The translations under genes and the position numbers were made by a program. This document shows positions 18,343-28,126 of a stretch of 64,000 nucleotides of DNA, one piece after another (position 1 is the first letter of the stretch; every line of letters starts with the position of its first letter). The stretch comes from Saccharophagus sp. K07 (GTDB taxonomy: Bacteria > Pseudomonadota > Gammaproteobacteria > Pseudomonadales > Cellvibrionaceae): positions 558,001 to 622,000 of the forward strand of contig NZ_QRAI01000002.1 in the NCBI RefSeq assembly GCF_014336955.1, read 5' to 3'. The notes beneath the pieces are model-generated. The model had not been told where the DNA came from. It worked only from the letters and a program-made list of their open reading frames with translations, and did not search any database.

Positions 18343-21300
18343 ATGGGAAAAACACGGCGTAAATGGTTTACGAGTTATCGTTTTTGCACGCTGCTGTGCT
18401 GGATGGGATGGTTATGGCTGCAATGTCTGTCGGTCAGTGCCCGAACACTGCCGCAGAATCTCTCTTTCCGCCATATTCTGCCCGACCAGTTGGAAGCCAT
18501 AGGGTATTTAACCGCTATAGCTCAGGATCACGATGGTTTTATCTGGTTTGGCGGCGACAATGGCCTGGCGCGGTATGACGGCTACGGTCTTACCTTTTAC
18601 CGCCATCAGGAAGGTGTCGCCGGTTCCCTCAGCAATAGTTTCGTCAATCATCTGCTGGTAACCCGCGACGGCGAACTCTGGATTGCCACTCAGGCGGGGT
18701 TGAATCGCTATATCGCCGATACGGACTCCTTCGAGGTGTATCTGCACGAATCCGAATCCGCCACTGGTCAAAGCGTCAACGATGGCCGCTTTCTCCTGGA
18801 AGACAGTGAAGGGCGTTTTTGGATAGGCACACGCGGCGGATTTATCCGGTTTTTCCGCGAAACCGGAAAGTTTACGCGTTATTTTTATGACCCTTATCCG
18901 AAAAAGGGCGGCGACAGCGTGGTGTCAGCGCTGGCTGAGGATAAAAACGGCTATATCTGGATCGGCAACCACACTGGCGGGCTCAGCCGGTTTGATCCAA
19001 AAGAAATTGCGTTTCAGCATTTTCGCCACGATCCGGAAAATCCATCCAGTCTCAGCCACAATGACGTGCGCTCCTTATTTGTCGACAGCCAGAATCGCCT
19101 TTGGGTCGGCACCTATCGCGGCGGCCTTAACCGATTTGTGCACGAAAAAGAGCGATTTGTTCGCTATCCCTACGACACCAGCGAGAAAACCGAAGCGGTT
19201 TGGACTATTTCGGAAGATCGCGACGGCAATATCTGGGTGGGCGATGGCGGTGTGCTGATGGTGATGGATCCGGACACAGGTGCGTCGCGTCGTTTTGGCT
19301 ACCGCGAGGGCGATCCCCATGGTCCAGGCAATCATGTGGCCATGGTGTTTTTCGAAGACCGCGCCGGGGATTTGTGGATTGGCTATTTCCCCTCCGGAGT
19401 GGATATGGTGGACCGCCAGGCGTCGGTATTTCGCAATTTCACCTATAACCCTAACGACCCCAATACAGTTCCGGAAGGCGGTATTTTGGCCACTTTTCAG
19501 GATGCGCAGGGAAATATCTGGATCGGTGGGGGATATGGTTTGAGCTTGTTTAATCGCGAGGAATTAACCTTCACCACCTATCGCCACGATCCGGATGACC
19601 CGACTTCTATTCAAGGTGGCGACACCATTTTAAGTATTACGGGCGATCCCAGTGGTGATCTTTGGATTGGTGTGTGGGCAGCGGGATTACACCGGTTTAA
19701 TCCGGAAACCGGAACATTTCGCCAATATATGCCAGATCCGTCTGCGCCCGGCAGCTTATTGGGCAGAGAGCCTTGGGATTTACTGGTGGATCGCGACAAT
19801 AATCTCTGGATTGCCACGGAGGAGGGCATCAATCGCTACAACCGCTCCACTGATGATTTCACCCATTTCACGCCGCATCCAAGTCAAATCGATGGCGATA
19901 CCAGTTTTTACACCCGCGTTCTTTACGAAGACTCGCGCGGCAATCTGTGGGTCGGTTCAACCCGCGGATTATTTTTGCTCGATCGCGTCAGCGGGGAATT
20001 CGAACGCTTTCGTCATCGCCCGGGCGCCAGCAATAGTCTGAGTTCAGATTTCGTTAAGGCGATTTACGAAGACGGCAAGGGAAATTTATGGTTGGGAACG
20101 CACGGCGGTGGGTTGAATCGTATGGATGTTGCCAATCGCCGATTTACCGCCTACCGACAGGAGCAGGGGCTGCCGGATGATGTTGTCACGGGCATTATCG
20201 AAGATGATCAAAATAATCTTTGGGTGAGTACTCATAAAGGGTTAGCGCGATTTGATCCGGCAGCCCGATTATTCCGCTCCTACGATAAACGCCACGGATT
20301 GCCGGGAAATTTATTTAATCGCGACACGCCAAGCAAAATTCACACAGGCGAATTGCTATTCGGTAGCAGCAAAGGACTCACCTTATTTAATCCGACGGAA
20401 CTGCATGACAATTCTTATGTGCCGCCAGTTGTAATTACCGATTTTCAGATTTTTAACAAGCCCGTTGCCATAGGTGTTCCAGGCTCACCCTTGACCAAAG
20501 CGCCGTATCGAATCGATACCATTCATTTGAATTATGATCAATCGGTATTTTCATTTTCATTTGCCGCGTTGAATTACCGTTCGTCAGAGGAAAATCAATA
20601 CGCCTATAAATTGGAAGGCTTTGATAAAACCTGGCAAAACGTTGGCAAAAAACGCACCGCCACCTATACAAACCTCGATCCAGGAACCTATACCTTTTAT
20701 GTAAGTGGCTCAAATAACGAAGGTTTATGGAGCCAAACAGGTGCACAAGTCAAAATAGTGGTATCTCCACCGCTGTGGCGGACTTGGTGGGCCTACTTGT
20801 TGTATGGCTTTATAACGATTTTGCTGATTTATCTGGTGATGTATTTTCAACTGAAAAAACAGGCATTCGAGCGCGAGCACACGTTGAATCAACGGTTGCA
20901 GGAACTGGATAAATTAAAAGATGAATTTCTCGCTAACACCTCGCATGAATTGCGCACCCCGCTCAACGGCATCATAGGTTTGTCAGAATCGCTGCTCGAC
21001 GGCGCTGCAGGCCCGGTGCCAGAGCCTATGAAAAAATATCTGGAAATGATCGCCTACAGCGGTAAACGTTTGGCGAATCTGGTGAATGATATTCTGGATT
21101 TTTCCAAACTGAAAAATCACACACTGCAATTACATCCGCGACCGGTCAAAGTGCATGAGTCCGTGCAGCTGTTGCTGAAAATTACCGAGCCGCTGGTCAA
21201 CGGCAAACCCATTGAGTTGATCAATGCTGTGCCGGAAACCATTCCACCGGTTTTGGCGGATGAAGGGCGTCTGCAGCAAATTCTCTATAACCTGGTGGGC

Positions 21301-21591
21301 AATGCCGTGAAATTTACCGACCAGGGGTCCATCACGGTCAGTGCCAGGCACGAGAACAAAACAGTGGTAATTGATGTGGTTGACACAGGTATTGGTATTC
21401 CAGAAGACCAAGTGGAAAAAATCTTTGAATCCTTCGAGCAAGTGGACGGCACCGATAACCGAAAATACGGCGGCACGGGCCTGGGCCTCGCGATTACCAA
21501 ACGGCTGGTGGAATTGCACGGCGGTAGCATCAGTGCGAGTTCAACCTTGGGTGCGGGGTCGAGATTTAGAGTGCGACTGCCCATTGCGTAG
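18343..21591 (+). CDS. Two-component sensor kinase with Reg_prop beta-propeller and Y_Y_Y domain
   Basis: A membrane sensor histidine kinase of 1082 residues. After an N-terminal hydrophobic signal (CTLLCWMGWLWLQCLSVSA) come about fourteen Reg_prop blades, seen as repeated patterns such as DHDGFIWFGGDNGLARYD and EDKNGYIWIGNHTGGLSRFD, through about residue 690. A Y_Y_Y domain follows (YAYKLEGFDKTWQ, near 765), then a membrane segment (about 814-836), HisKA with NTSHELRTPLNG (His868) and a HATPase ending TGLGLAITKRLVELHGG. There is no receiver or DNA-binding domain, unlike the hybrid versions common in Bacteroidetes. The start at ATG 18343 is chosen because it begins the signal sequence. Such sensors often detect carbohydrate fragments; here that is inference from the family and the organism's likely lifestyle. 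Confidence 0.9.
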   Translation: MGKTRRKWFTSYRFCTLLCWMGWLWLQCLSVSARTLPQNLSFRHILPDQLEAIGYLTAIAQDHDGFIWFGGDNGLARYDGYGLTFYRHQEGVAGSLSNSFVNHLLVTRDGELWIATQAGLNRYIADTDSFEVYLHESESATGQSVNDGRFLLEDSEGRFWIGTRGGFIRFFRETGKFTRYFYDPYPKKGGDSVVSALAEDKNGYIWIGNHTGGLSRFDPKEIAFQHFRHDPENPSSLSHNDVRSLFVDSQNRLWVGTYRGGLNRFVHEKERFVRYPYDTSEKTEAVWTISEDRDGNIWVGDGGVLMVMDPDTGASRRFGYREGDPHGPGNHVAMVFFEDRAGDLWIGYFPSGVDMVDRQASVFRNFTYNPNDPNTVPEGGILATFQDAQGNIWIGGGYGLSLFNREELTFTTYRHDPDDPTSIQGGDTILSITGDPSGDLWIGVWAAGLHRFNPETGTFRQYMPDPSAPGSLLGREPWDLLVDRDNNLWIATEEGINRYNRSTDDFTHFTPHPSQIDGDTSFYTRVLYEDSRGNLWVGSTRGLFLLDRVSGEFERFRHRPGASNSLSSDFVKAIYEDGKGNLWLGTHGGGLNRMDVANRRFTAYRQEQGLPDDVVTGIIEDDQNNLWVSTHKGLARFDPAARLFRSYDKRHGLPGNLFNRDTPSKIHTGELLFGSSKGLTLFNPTELHDNSYVPPVVITDFQIFNKPVAIGVPGSPLTKAPYRIDTIHLNYDQSVFSFSFAALNYRSSEENQYAYKLEGFDKTWQNVGKKRTATYTNLDPGTYTFYVSGSNNEGLWSQTGAQVKIVVSPPLWRTWWAYLLYGFITILLIYLVMYFQLKKQAFEREHTLNQRLQELDKLKDEFLANTSHELRTPLNGIIGLSESLLDGAAGPVPEPMKKYLEMIAYSGKRLANLVNDILDFSKLKNHTLQLHPRPVKVHESVQLLLKITEPLVNGKPIELINAVPETIPPVLADEGRLQQILYNLVGNAVKFTDQGSITVSARHENKTVVIDVVDTGIGIPEDQVEKIFESFEQVDGTDNRKYGGTGLGLAITKRLVELHGGSISASSTLGAGSRFRVRLPIA

Positions 21592-21700
21592 ATGTATCGT
21601 CTCGATGCAGCGGAGCTTAAACGCAGCACAATGAATTAACTGGAACTTGTCATTCGCAAAATTCGTCAAACAACCATAAATAAAAAATGGTGTGTTGCGT

Positions 21701-22714
21701 ATGGCACAATTGATCCAGGTGACACCGCGGGGTCTTTATTGCCCACAGGGAAATTTCTATGTTGATCCCTGGGGTGAGACGGAAACCGCGATTATTACCC
21801 ATGCGCATTCCGATCATGCGCGCTTCGGCTCGCAACATTATTTTGCCAGCGTCAATTCACTTCCTATTCTGCAGCATCGTTTGCCGCAGGCTCCACATTT
21901 GCATCCCCTGGAATATGGCGAACGCCGGCAATTTGGTGATGTCATTGTTTCGCTCCATCCGGCCGGACATATCCTGGGTTCCGCGCAAGTGCGTATCGAG
22001 GCGGAAGGCGAAGTGTGGGTGGTGACCGGTGACTATAAACGTTGTGACGATCCGAGCTGTGAGCCTTTTGAAATTGTGCCGAGTGATGTTTTGATCACCG
22101 AAGCGACCTTTGGTGCGCCGGTCTATCAATGGCAGGCCGGAGATCAAACCGTAGCGGAAATTTTTCAGTGGTGGAGCGATAACCGCGATCAGGGTATTAC
22201 GTCGTTATTATTTTGTTACGCCCTCGGCAAAGCCCAGCGAATATTGGCGGAATTGACGCGTTTTACCGACGAACCTGTCTATACCCACGGCGCGGTGGAA
22301 ACCCTGACCAATATTTACCGCAAAGCGGGCATCGAAATGTTGCCCACAATACCTACCACTGATTTAGCCAAAAATCATTCCTATGCGGGTGCTTTAGTGT
22401 TGGCACCACCATCTGCGCATCGGTCAGTGTGGATGAAACGGTTTAAAAATATTTCCACGGGATTTGCATCTGGTTGGATGCGCGTGCGCGGGCATAGACG
22501 CAGGCGTGGTTATCAGCGCGGTTTTGTATTATCCGATCACGCCGACTGGCCGAGCTTATTGCGTACGGTGCGGGAGTGCGGTGCGCAAAAAATCTATGTC
22601 ACTCACGGTTACAAGGATCTGCTCGCCCGCTATCTCAGCCACGAAGGCATGGAAGCACATTCGCTCGATACCCTTTTTACCGGAGATGAAATGGAAGCCG
22701 AGGTGCGGATGTGA
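21701..22714 (+). CDS. Ligase-associated metallo-beta-lactamase-fold DNA exonuclease
   Basis: The protein carries the metal-binding motif THAHSDHARFG near residue 33, a later HPAGHILGSAQ and VVTGDYKRCDDPSCEPFE, and a C-terminal YVTHGYKDLLARYL, as in the exonuclease of the ligase-associated DNA damage response cluster. Related enzymes degrade DNA 5' to 3' using two metals. The ATG at 21701 is used; GTG 21692 and TTG 21695 are in frame just upstream and cannot be excluded. Its stop overlaps the ligase start by four bases, so the two are translationally coupled. It is the first gene of a four-gene repair cassette running to 27440. Confidence 0.9.
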   Translation: MAQLIQVTPRGLYCPQGNFYVDPWGETETAIITHAHSDHARFGSQHYFASVNSLPILQHRLPQAPHLHPLEYGERRQFGDVIVSLHPAGHILGSAQVRIEAEGEVWVVTGDYKRCDDPSCEPFEIVPSDVLITEATFGAPVYQWQAGDQTVAEIFQWWSDNRDQGITSLLFCYALGKAQRILAELTRFTDEPVYTHGAVETLTNIYRKAGIEMLPTIPTTDLAKNHSYAGALVLAPPSAHRSVWMKRFKNISTGFASGWMRVRGHRRRRGYQRGFVLSDHADWPSLLRTVRECGAQKIYVTHGYKDLLARYLSHEGMEAHSLDTLFTGDEMEAEVRM

Positions 22715-24333
22715 AGCGGTTTGTCGAATTATTTCAAGCACTGGATACCACCACTTCCACCAACGCAAAAGTGGCGGCAATGGTGAATTATTTTCAGGAT
22801 GCCAGCGCGGGCGACGCCGCCTGGGCTGCATTTTTTCTGATGGGCGAGCGCATGAAGCGGTTTATTTCATCCCGCGATTTGCAAAATTGGGCGCTGGAAT
22901 TCACCGCTATGCCCGACTGGTTATTCGAGGATTCCTATCATACGGTAGGTGATACTGCAGAAACCATCGCGCTGCTTGTCGGCCATCCCCGATCCCATCT
23001 GGACAATCGCACTTTGCGCCAGTGGATGGAAGGGGAAATTCTGCCGCTGATGCAATTGGAAAAAACAGAGCAGGGCGAGCGCATCAAACAATGGTGGCAA
23101 TTATTGAGTGTCGCGGAATGTTTTGTTCTCAATAAAATTCTGACCGGTGCTTTCCGTGTCGGCGTATCCAAAACCTTGGTATTGCGCGCTCTCGCGGAAG
23201 TGGCGCATTTGGATCCTGCTGTGATTGCCCACCGTTTTGTCGGTGCGTGGCAGCCGAATGCAGAATTTTTCCAGCAAGCGATGAGCGTGGAAGGCCATTC
23301 CCGCGCAAGCCCGCGACCCTATCCATTTTATTTGGCTTATCCGCTGGAGCAAAACCTGGAATCCATCGGCGAACCACAGGAGTGGTCAGCGGAATGGAAA
23401 TGGGACGGAATTCGCGGACAGATGATGCAGCAAAATGGCGAAGTGCTGATCTGGTCGCGCGGCGAGGAACTGGTCACCGAACAATTTCCGGAATTGGTGG
23501 AATTGGCTTATCAATTACCGGACGGCGCAGTTCTGGATGGCGAAATTCTCGCTTGGATGGAAAATGCACCTATGGATTTTGCCGCCTTGCAAAAACGTTT
23601 AGGGCGAAAAAAGCCGGGCAGCAGTGTGCTGCAGAAAAACCCGGTTATTTTTATGGCCTATGATCTCTTGCAATGGCAGGAAGAAGATTGGCGTGATAGG
23701 CCTTTGCAACAACGCAGGCAACAATTGCAAAAGATTGTCGAAACGGTTGCTAACCCGCGTTTGCAATTATCGCCATCGATTTCCTTTTCCTCCTGGAATG
23801 AATTAACCGCGTTGCGCGATAGATCGCGGCATCACGGTGTTGAAGGTTTGATGCTTAAGCGTCTCGATTCGACTTATCAGGTCGGGCGGAAAAAGGGCGA
23901 TTGGTGGAAATGGAAAATCGAACCTTACACCATTGATGCAGTGCTCCTGTACGCCCAGCCGGGGGCGGGAAGGCGGGCAAATTTATATACGGATTACACT
24001 TTTGCCTTATGGCAAGGTGATGAGCTGGTGCCGGTGGCCAAAGCCTATTTCGGTTTGACCGATGCGGAAATCAATCGTGTGGATAATTGGATTCGTCGCA
24101 ATACAGTTGAGCGGCTTGGACCCGTGCGCTCGGTCAAACCGGAATTGGTGTTTGAATTGGCTTTTGAAAATATCGCCCTGTCTAATCGGCATAAATCTGG
24201 TGTGGCGGTGCGTTTCCCGCGCATTAAACGCTGGCGTGAGGACAAGCCTTATCAAGAAGCCGATACCCTGGAAAATTTAAAATCCCTGATTCATATAACA
24301 CCAGCCGAACAATCGAGACAATCCGCCCGATGA
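22711..24333 (+). CDS. ATP-dependent DNA ligase (ligase-associated repair cassette)
   Basis: A 540-residue ATP-dependent ligase with an N-terminal helical DNA-binding domain, the nucleotidyltransferase domain with the adenylated Lys in AEWKWDGIRGQ (Lys230), motif III GAVLDGEILAW, motif IV EGLMLKRLDSTYQVGRKKGDWWKWK, and a C-terminal OB domain. It seals nicks in duplex DNA and is separate from the essential NAD-dependent LigA. The start is a GTG overlapping the exonuclease stop (GTGA), and its own stop overlaps the helicase start (ATGA). These overlaps mark a coupled operon. The length and gene order match the LIG member of the exonuclease-ligase-helicase-phosphoesterase cluster. Confidence 0.93.
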   Translation: MKRFVELFQALDTTTSTNAKVAAMVNYFQDASAGDAAWAAFFLMGERMKRFISSRDLQNWALEFTAMPDWLFEDSYHTVGDTAETIALLVGHPRSHLDNRTLRQWMEGEILPLMQLEKTEQGERIKQWWQLLSVAECFVLNKILTGAFRVGVSKTLVLRALAEVAHLDPAVIAHRFVGAWQPNAEFFQQAMSVEGHSRASPRPYPFYLAYPLEQNLESIGEPQEWSAEWKWDGIRGQMMQQNGEVLIWSRGEELVTEQFPELVELAYQLPDGAVLDGEILAWMENAPMDFAALQKRLGRKKPGSSVLQKNPVIFMAYDLLQWQEEDWRDRPLQQRRQQLQKIVETVANPRLQLSPSISFSSWNELTALRDRSRHHGVEGLMLKRLDSTYQVGRKKGDWWKWKIEPYTIDAVLLYAQPGAGRRANLYTDYTFALWQGDELVPVAKAYFGLTDAEINRVDNWIRRNTVERLGPVRSVKPELVFELAFENIALSNRHKSGVAVRFPRIKRWREDKPYQEADTLENLKSLIHITPAEQSRQSAR

Positions 24334-26723
24334 AACGCGCTGCGCGAAAACGCTCCGGCGAAAATTCCTGGGTGCGCATCGAAAATTGGTTTGCCGCGCA
24401 AGGCTGGCAGCCGCTGCCATTTCAGCGCCGTGCATGGCAGGAACAAATTCAAAGTCGAAGCGGCCTGATTTATGTACCGACAGGATCCGGCAAAACCTAC
24501 GCTGCAGTATTTACGACCTTGGCTCGCCTTCTGGAAATTGCCGCAGAAGGATTGCAATTGCTCTATATCACCCCGCTGCGCGCATTGAGTCGCGATGTGG
24601 AAAAGGCAATCGCCAAACCCTGCTCTGATTTGGGTTTGGATATCCGCATAGAAACCCGTACCGGTGATACCAAAGCTTCATTGCGCCGCAAACAAAAGCA
24701 GAATTTGCCGCATATTTTAATTACCACGCCTGAATCTTTTGCTTTATTGCTCTCTTATCCGGAGGCGCGCGAACAGTTTCGCCAGACCAAAATGGTTGTG
24801 GTAGACGAATGGCATGAATTAGTCGGAGGCAAACGCGGAATTTTGTTGGAGCTGGGATTGGCGCGGTTGCGTCATTATTCCCCCTTGGTGCAAACCTGGG
24901 CCTTGTCGGCAACTTTGGCTGATCCAGAAAGTGCAGCTCAATTAGCGTTGGGTACTTTGCAAAAACCGGTCATTATTAATGCGGAAATTGATCGCGCTGT
25001 GTATTTGCGATTCCTAATTCCCGATCAGGTGGACAGCTTTCCATGGGCTGGCCATCTGGGGCTGACCATGCGGGATAAGTTGGTGGCGGATCTGGATATA
25101 GGGCGCAGCACTCTGATTTTCACCAATACCCGTTATCAGGCGGAAAAATGGTATCAGGAAATTCTCGATGCGCGTCCGGAGTGGGCGGGACTGATGGCTT
25201 TACACCACGGCTCCATCGATGAACGTTCGCGCAATTTTGTGGAATCGGGGTTGAAATCCGGCTTGATCAAGCTTGTCGTTTGCACCTCGTCATTGGATTT
25301 GGGAGTGGATTTTCCCCAGGTGGAGAGGGTTTATCAGATTGGTTCGCCCAAAGGTATTGCTCGAACCATTCAACGGGCTGGGCGCGCTCATCACCGTATC
25401 GGCGAATCCTGCGAAATTACCTGCGTGCCTACTCACGCACTCGAATTATTGGAGTTTGCTGCGACGCGCAGTGCTATAGAAAAAGGCGAGGTGGAATCTC
25501 GCCCGCGTTTACAAAAGCCCTACGATGTTTTGGCGCAACATTTGGTGTCTTGCGCTGCAGGTGATGGTTTTATGCCCGCAGAATTGTTTGCGGAAATTAA
25601 AACCGCCACATCCTACCGGGATTTAACCTGGCAGGAATTTGAATGGGTGTTGGCTCTGGTTGAGCACGGTGGTCAGAACCTTAGCTCCTACAGCGAATAT
25701 CATAAAATCGCCCGCGATCCTGCCGGGCGTTATCGAATTGTCACTCCGCGCCTCGCTCATATTCATCGCATGAATATAGGAACCATTCATTCGGATGCGC
25801 AGCTTAAGGTGAAATTTTTACGCGGCAAAAGTTTAGGTTTGATTGAAGAAGGTTTTATCAGTCGCTTAAAGAAGGGCGATCGTTTTGTCTTCGCAGGCCG
25901 CACTCTGGAATTGTTTCGCGTGGAAGACGATACAGTGCTGGTGCGCTTGAGTGAAAAAAGCAGTCGCGCCATCACCAAATGGCCCGGCAGCCGTTTGCCG
26001 ATCTCGGAATCCTTGAGTGAGGAAATCCGCCAAATTCTGACAAGCGAAAAAAAAGCGCGACAGACATCGCCGGAATTAGCCGCAGTGGGGGTGATTCTCG
26101 AGCGCCAGGCACAATTATCCGCAGTGCCCGAATCGCACCAGTTATTGGCGGAAACATGTCGCACGCGCGAGGGATATCATTTATTTCTCTATCCCTTTGA
26201 TAGTCGTCTCGTACACGAAGGTCTAGCGCCATTATTGGCCTATCGCTTTACCCGCGCGACCAGAGCGACATTTTCGTTAACCGTAAATGATTATGGGATG
26301 GAATTGCTGAGTCGCGAGGTCTTTCCGTTTGAAGAACTACTAAAGCCGGAAATTTTCAGCATTGAAAATTTAGCGGACGATATTTTAGCCAGCCTGAATA
26401 TCAGCAGTATGGCTAAACGGCAATTTCGCGATATTGCGCGCATCACAGGTCTAGTCAATCAAAATTATCCCGGTCGTCGCCACCTTGCGCGTCAGTTACA
26501 AGCCAGTGCGTCACTTTTATTTGACGTATTTCAGCGTTATGAGCCGGACAATTTATTGTTGCGACAGGCGGAGCGGGAAGCTTTGGACCAGTTTTTTGAA
26601 CAATCCCGCTTACAACGCACCTTACAAAGATTGGGATCCGCCGAATTGATAATTCGCCATATTCCCCACCCCTTTTGGATTTCCTTTGTTGACGGAGCGC
26701 GTATCGTCGCATTTGACCAATGA
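24330..26723 (+). CDS. Ligase-associated Lhr-type DEXH-box helicase
   Basis: A 797-residue superfamily 2 helicase of the Lhr-Core type. Motif I is VPTGSGKTYAAVF near residue 50, motif II DEWHELVGGKRG near 160, motif III SATLADPES near 190, and the second RecA domain carries SLDLGVDFPQVERVYQIGSPKG and RAGRAHHR. A winged-helix and Lhr-specific C-terminal region follow (SRLKKGDRFVFAGRTLELFRV). Characterised Lhr-Core enzymes are 3' to 5' translocases that unwind RNA:DNA hybrids. It starts with an ATG overlapping the ligase stop. The full-length Lhr C-terminal extension is absent, as expected for the ligase-associated subgroup. Confidence 0.93.
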   Translation: MKRAARKRSGENSWVRIENWFAAQGWQPLPFQRRAWQEQIQSRSGLIYVPTGSGKTYAAVFTTLARLLEIAAEGLQLLYITPLRALSRDVEKAIAKPCSDLGLDIRIETRTGDTKASLRRKQKQNLPHILITTPESFALLLSYPEAREQFRQTKMVVVDEWHELVGGKRGILLELGLARLRHYSPLVQTWALSATLADPESAAQLALGTLQKPVIINAEIDRAVYLRFLIPDQVDSFPWAGHLGLTMRDKLVADLDIGRSTLIFTNTRYQAEKWYQEILDARPEWAGLMALHHGSIDERSRNFVESGLKSGLIKLVVCTSSLDLGVDFPQVERVYQIGSPKGIARTIQRAGRAHHRIGESCEITCVPTHALELLEFAATRSAIEKGEVESRPRLQKPYDVLAQHLVSCAAGDGFMPAELFAEIKTATSYRDLTWQEFEWVLALVEHGGQNLSSYSEYHKIARDPAGRYRIVTPRLAHIHRMNIGTIHSDAQLKVKFLRGKSLGLIEEGFISRLKKGDRFVFAGRTLELFRVEDDTVLVRLSEKSSRAITKWPGSRLPISESLSEEIRQILTSEKKARQTSPELAAVGVILERQAQLSAVPESHQLLAETCRTREGYHLFLYPFDSRLVHEGLAPLLAYRFTRATRATFSLTVNDYGMELLSREVFPFEELLKPEIFSIENLADDILASLNISSMAKRQFRDIARITGLVNQNYPGRRHLARQLQASASLLFDVFQRYEPDNLLLRQAEREALDQFFEQSRLQRTLQRLGSAELIIRHIPHPFWISFVDGARIVAFDQ

Positions 26724-26771
26724 ATCCATTGCCGAGCGCGTGGCAAAACTCGTCCGGCAGTGGTCGAAACC

Positions 26772-27440
26772 ATGATCGGCGCGCATAGCCTATCCATACA
26801 TGGACAAACCCTGAGCCTATTGCCGCAAAGAGCGCTCTATTGGCACGAAGAAAAAACGTTGATAGTGGCGGATGTGCATATCGGCAAATCCCAGACATTT
26901 CAGCGCGCTGGTATAGCAGTGCCGGGGCAGGTATTACAGGAAGATCTTAATCGTTTGACCCAGCTTGTATCGTCTGCATCTGCAGATCGTTTGCTGATAC
27001 TCGGCGATTTTGTTCATCACCGCAGTGGTTTGACCAAACGTGTTTGTGAGGAGGTGGAGCAGTGGTGTGAAAATTTAAATGCGGAAATTATGGTAATCGT
27101 CGGCAACCACGATAGGCCGAATCGCCGTTTTTTATCTTCTCTGCCGCTTGTATTGCAGGAGCACGGTTGGGATTGTGGGCCATTTGGTTTTTATCATGAT
27201 GAAGCGGATAAGCCTTCAAAATCAGATCAATTTTTATTTTTTGGTCACACCCATCCGGTGATTTTTAAGAATGGTTTGCGCTTGCCGGTATTTGCGTTTT
27301 ATCGGACCCATTGCATTATGCCGGCGTTTAGTATTTTTACCGGAGGCTCGCCGCTGGAGCGGCGAGGGTTGGTGCAGGCATTTATTCCGTTGGAGGACGA
27401 AGCGGTGGCTGTTTTAACCTCACTCCCTCCCGACAATTAA
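26772..27440 (+). CDS. pdeM: Ligase-associated DNA damage response phosphoesterase PdeM
   Basis: A calcineurin-like metallophosphoesterase of about 222 residues. Metal-binding motifs are in order: VADVHIGK, LGDFVHHRSG, VGNHDRPN and FGHTHPV. It is the fourth member of the cluster with the exonuclease, ligase and Lhr helicase, in which this protein acts as a Mn-dependent DNA endonuclease. The start is uncertain: ATG 26772 is used, but a GTG at 26760 is in frame and neither has a clear ribosome site. The gap from the helicase stop is 48 bp. It meets the convergent downstream gene with only 3 bp between stops. Confidence 0.9.
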   Translation: MIGAHSLSIHGQTLSLLPQRALYWHEEKTLIVADVHIGKSQTFQRAGIAVPGQVLQEDLNRLTQLVSSASADRLLILGDFVHHRSGLTKRVCEEVEQWCENLNAEIMVIVGNHDRPNRRFLSSLPLVLQEHGWDCGPFGFYHDEADKPSKSDQFLFFGHTHPVIFKNGLRLPVFAFYRTHCIMPAFSIFTGGSPLERRGLVQAFIPLEDEAVAVLTSLPPDN

Positions 27441-27443
27441 AAA

Positions 27444-27884
27444 CTATAAATTCGGCGATGGTGCTAAGCGCTCTGGTAAATGCTGGCGAAATTCGGCGGG
27501 ATTAAATTGCGTCATATTTTTGCCTATTTCAAAACTGATGTCGTCTGCCAGTTGATCACTGAAGCGCGAGCGCAGCTCGCCTAACATATGAGGCTCCGCC
27601 ACCAGTCCGAGCTTATAGAAAGAGCCGTTTTTATGTTCCGCTTCTAGAAAATGCGTAAGATCGCGGGCAAATTCCTGGATGCGTTTGTCTTTGGGGTTTG
27701 TGCGAGGTTGAGCGGAGCCGTGGTTGCGACGGCTGAGATTATCGCTGACCAAATCTTGTTCTGGCAAAATTGTGTCCGGTTGAATAAAGGTTTTGATTTC
27801 CTCCCAGTTTTTTCCCAATGGCTCGGTTTTAAAAACACGGGCTTTATGTGCATCGGCGGTTAGTATCCAAATTTCATTTTTCAT
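27444..27884 (-). CDS. Host attachment protein family (PF10116-like)
   Basis: A 146-residue protein that starts WILTADAHKARVFKTE and includes FLEAEHKNGSFYKLGLVAEPHMLGELR, the pattern of the 'protein required for attachment to host cells' family, thought to be related to bacterial eRF1-like folds. The family name comes from Agrobacterium work and its general function is unclear. It has no signal peptide. A good ribosome site (GGAGG) precedes the ATG. It stands alone, convergent with pdeM. Confidence 0.75.
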   Translation of the reverse strand: MKNEIWILTADAHKARVFKTEPLGKNWEEIKTFIQPDTILPEQDLVSDNLSRRNHGSAQPRTNPKDKRIQEFARDLTHFLEAEHKNGSFYKLGLVAEPHMLGELRSRFSDQLADDISFEIGKNMTQFNPAEFRQHLPERLAPSPNL

Positions 27885-28126
27885 AATGCCTCCGCTCGGT
27901 TAATTTGGAACGACTTTTAAAAAAGCGACAAAGGACAAATAGCCGCTTTTTATGAATTATCACTCTGCTTATGAAGTAAGACTTTATTCGCCCAGTTTTG
28001 TTGCAGCAAATACGACTATTGCAATTGGAATCCCGGGGTTGGGGTAAGTTCTGGTTTGTTAAGTTTTAATGGCGCGGACTTTTCTATAGGGCCATACTTG
28101 TCAAGAAAAACGCTAGCGGAGCAAAT

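Noticed and set aside
27885-28126. A regulatory RNA or small gene before the VIT1-like gene
   Set aside because: No stable structure, terminator or coding frame could be made out in this 242-bp gap.
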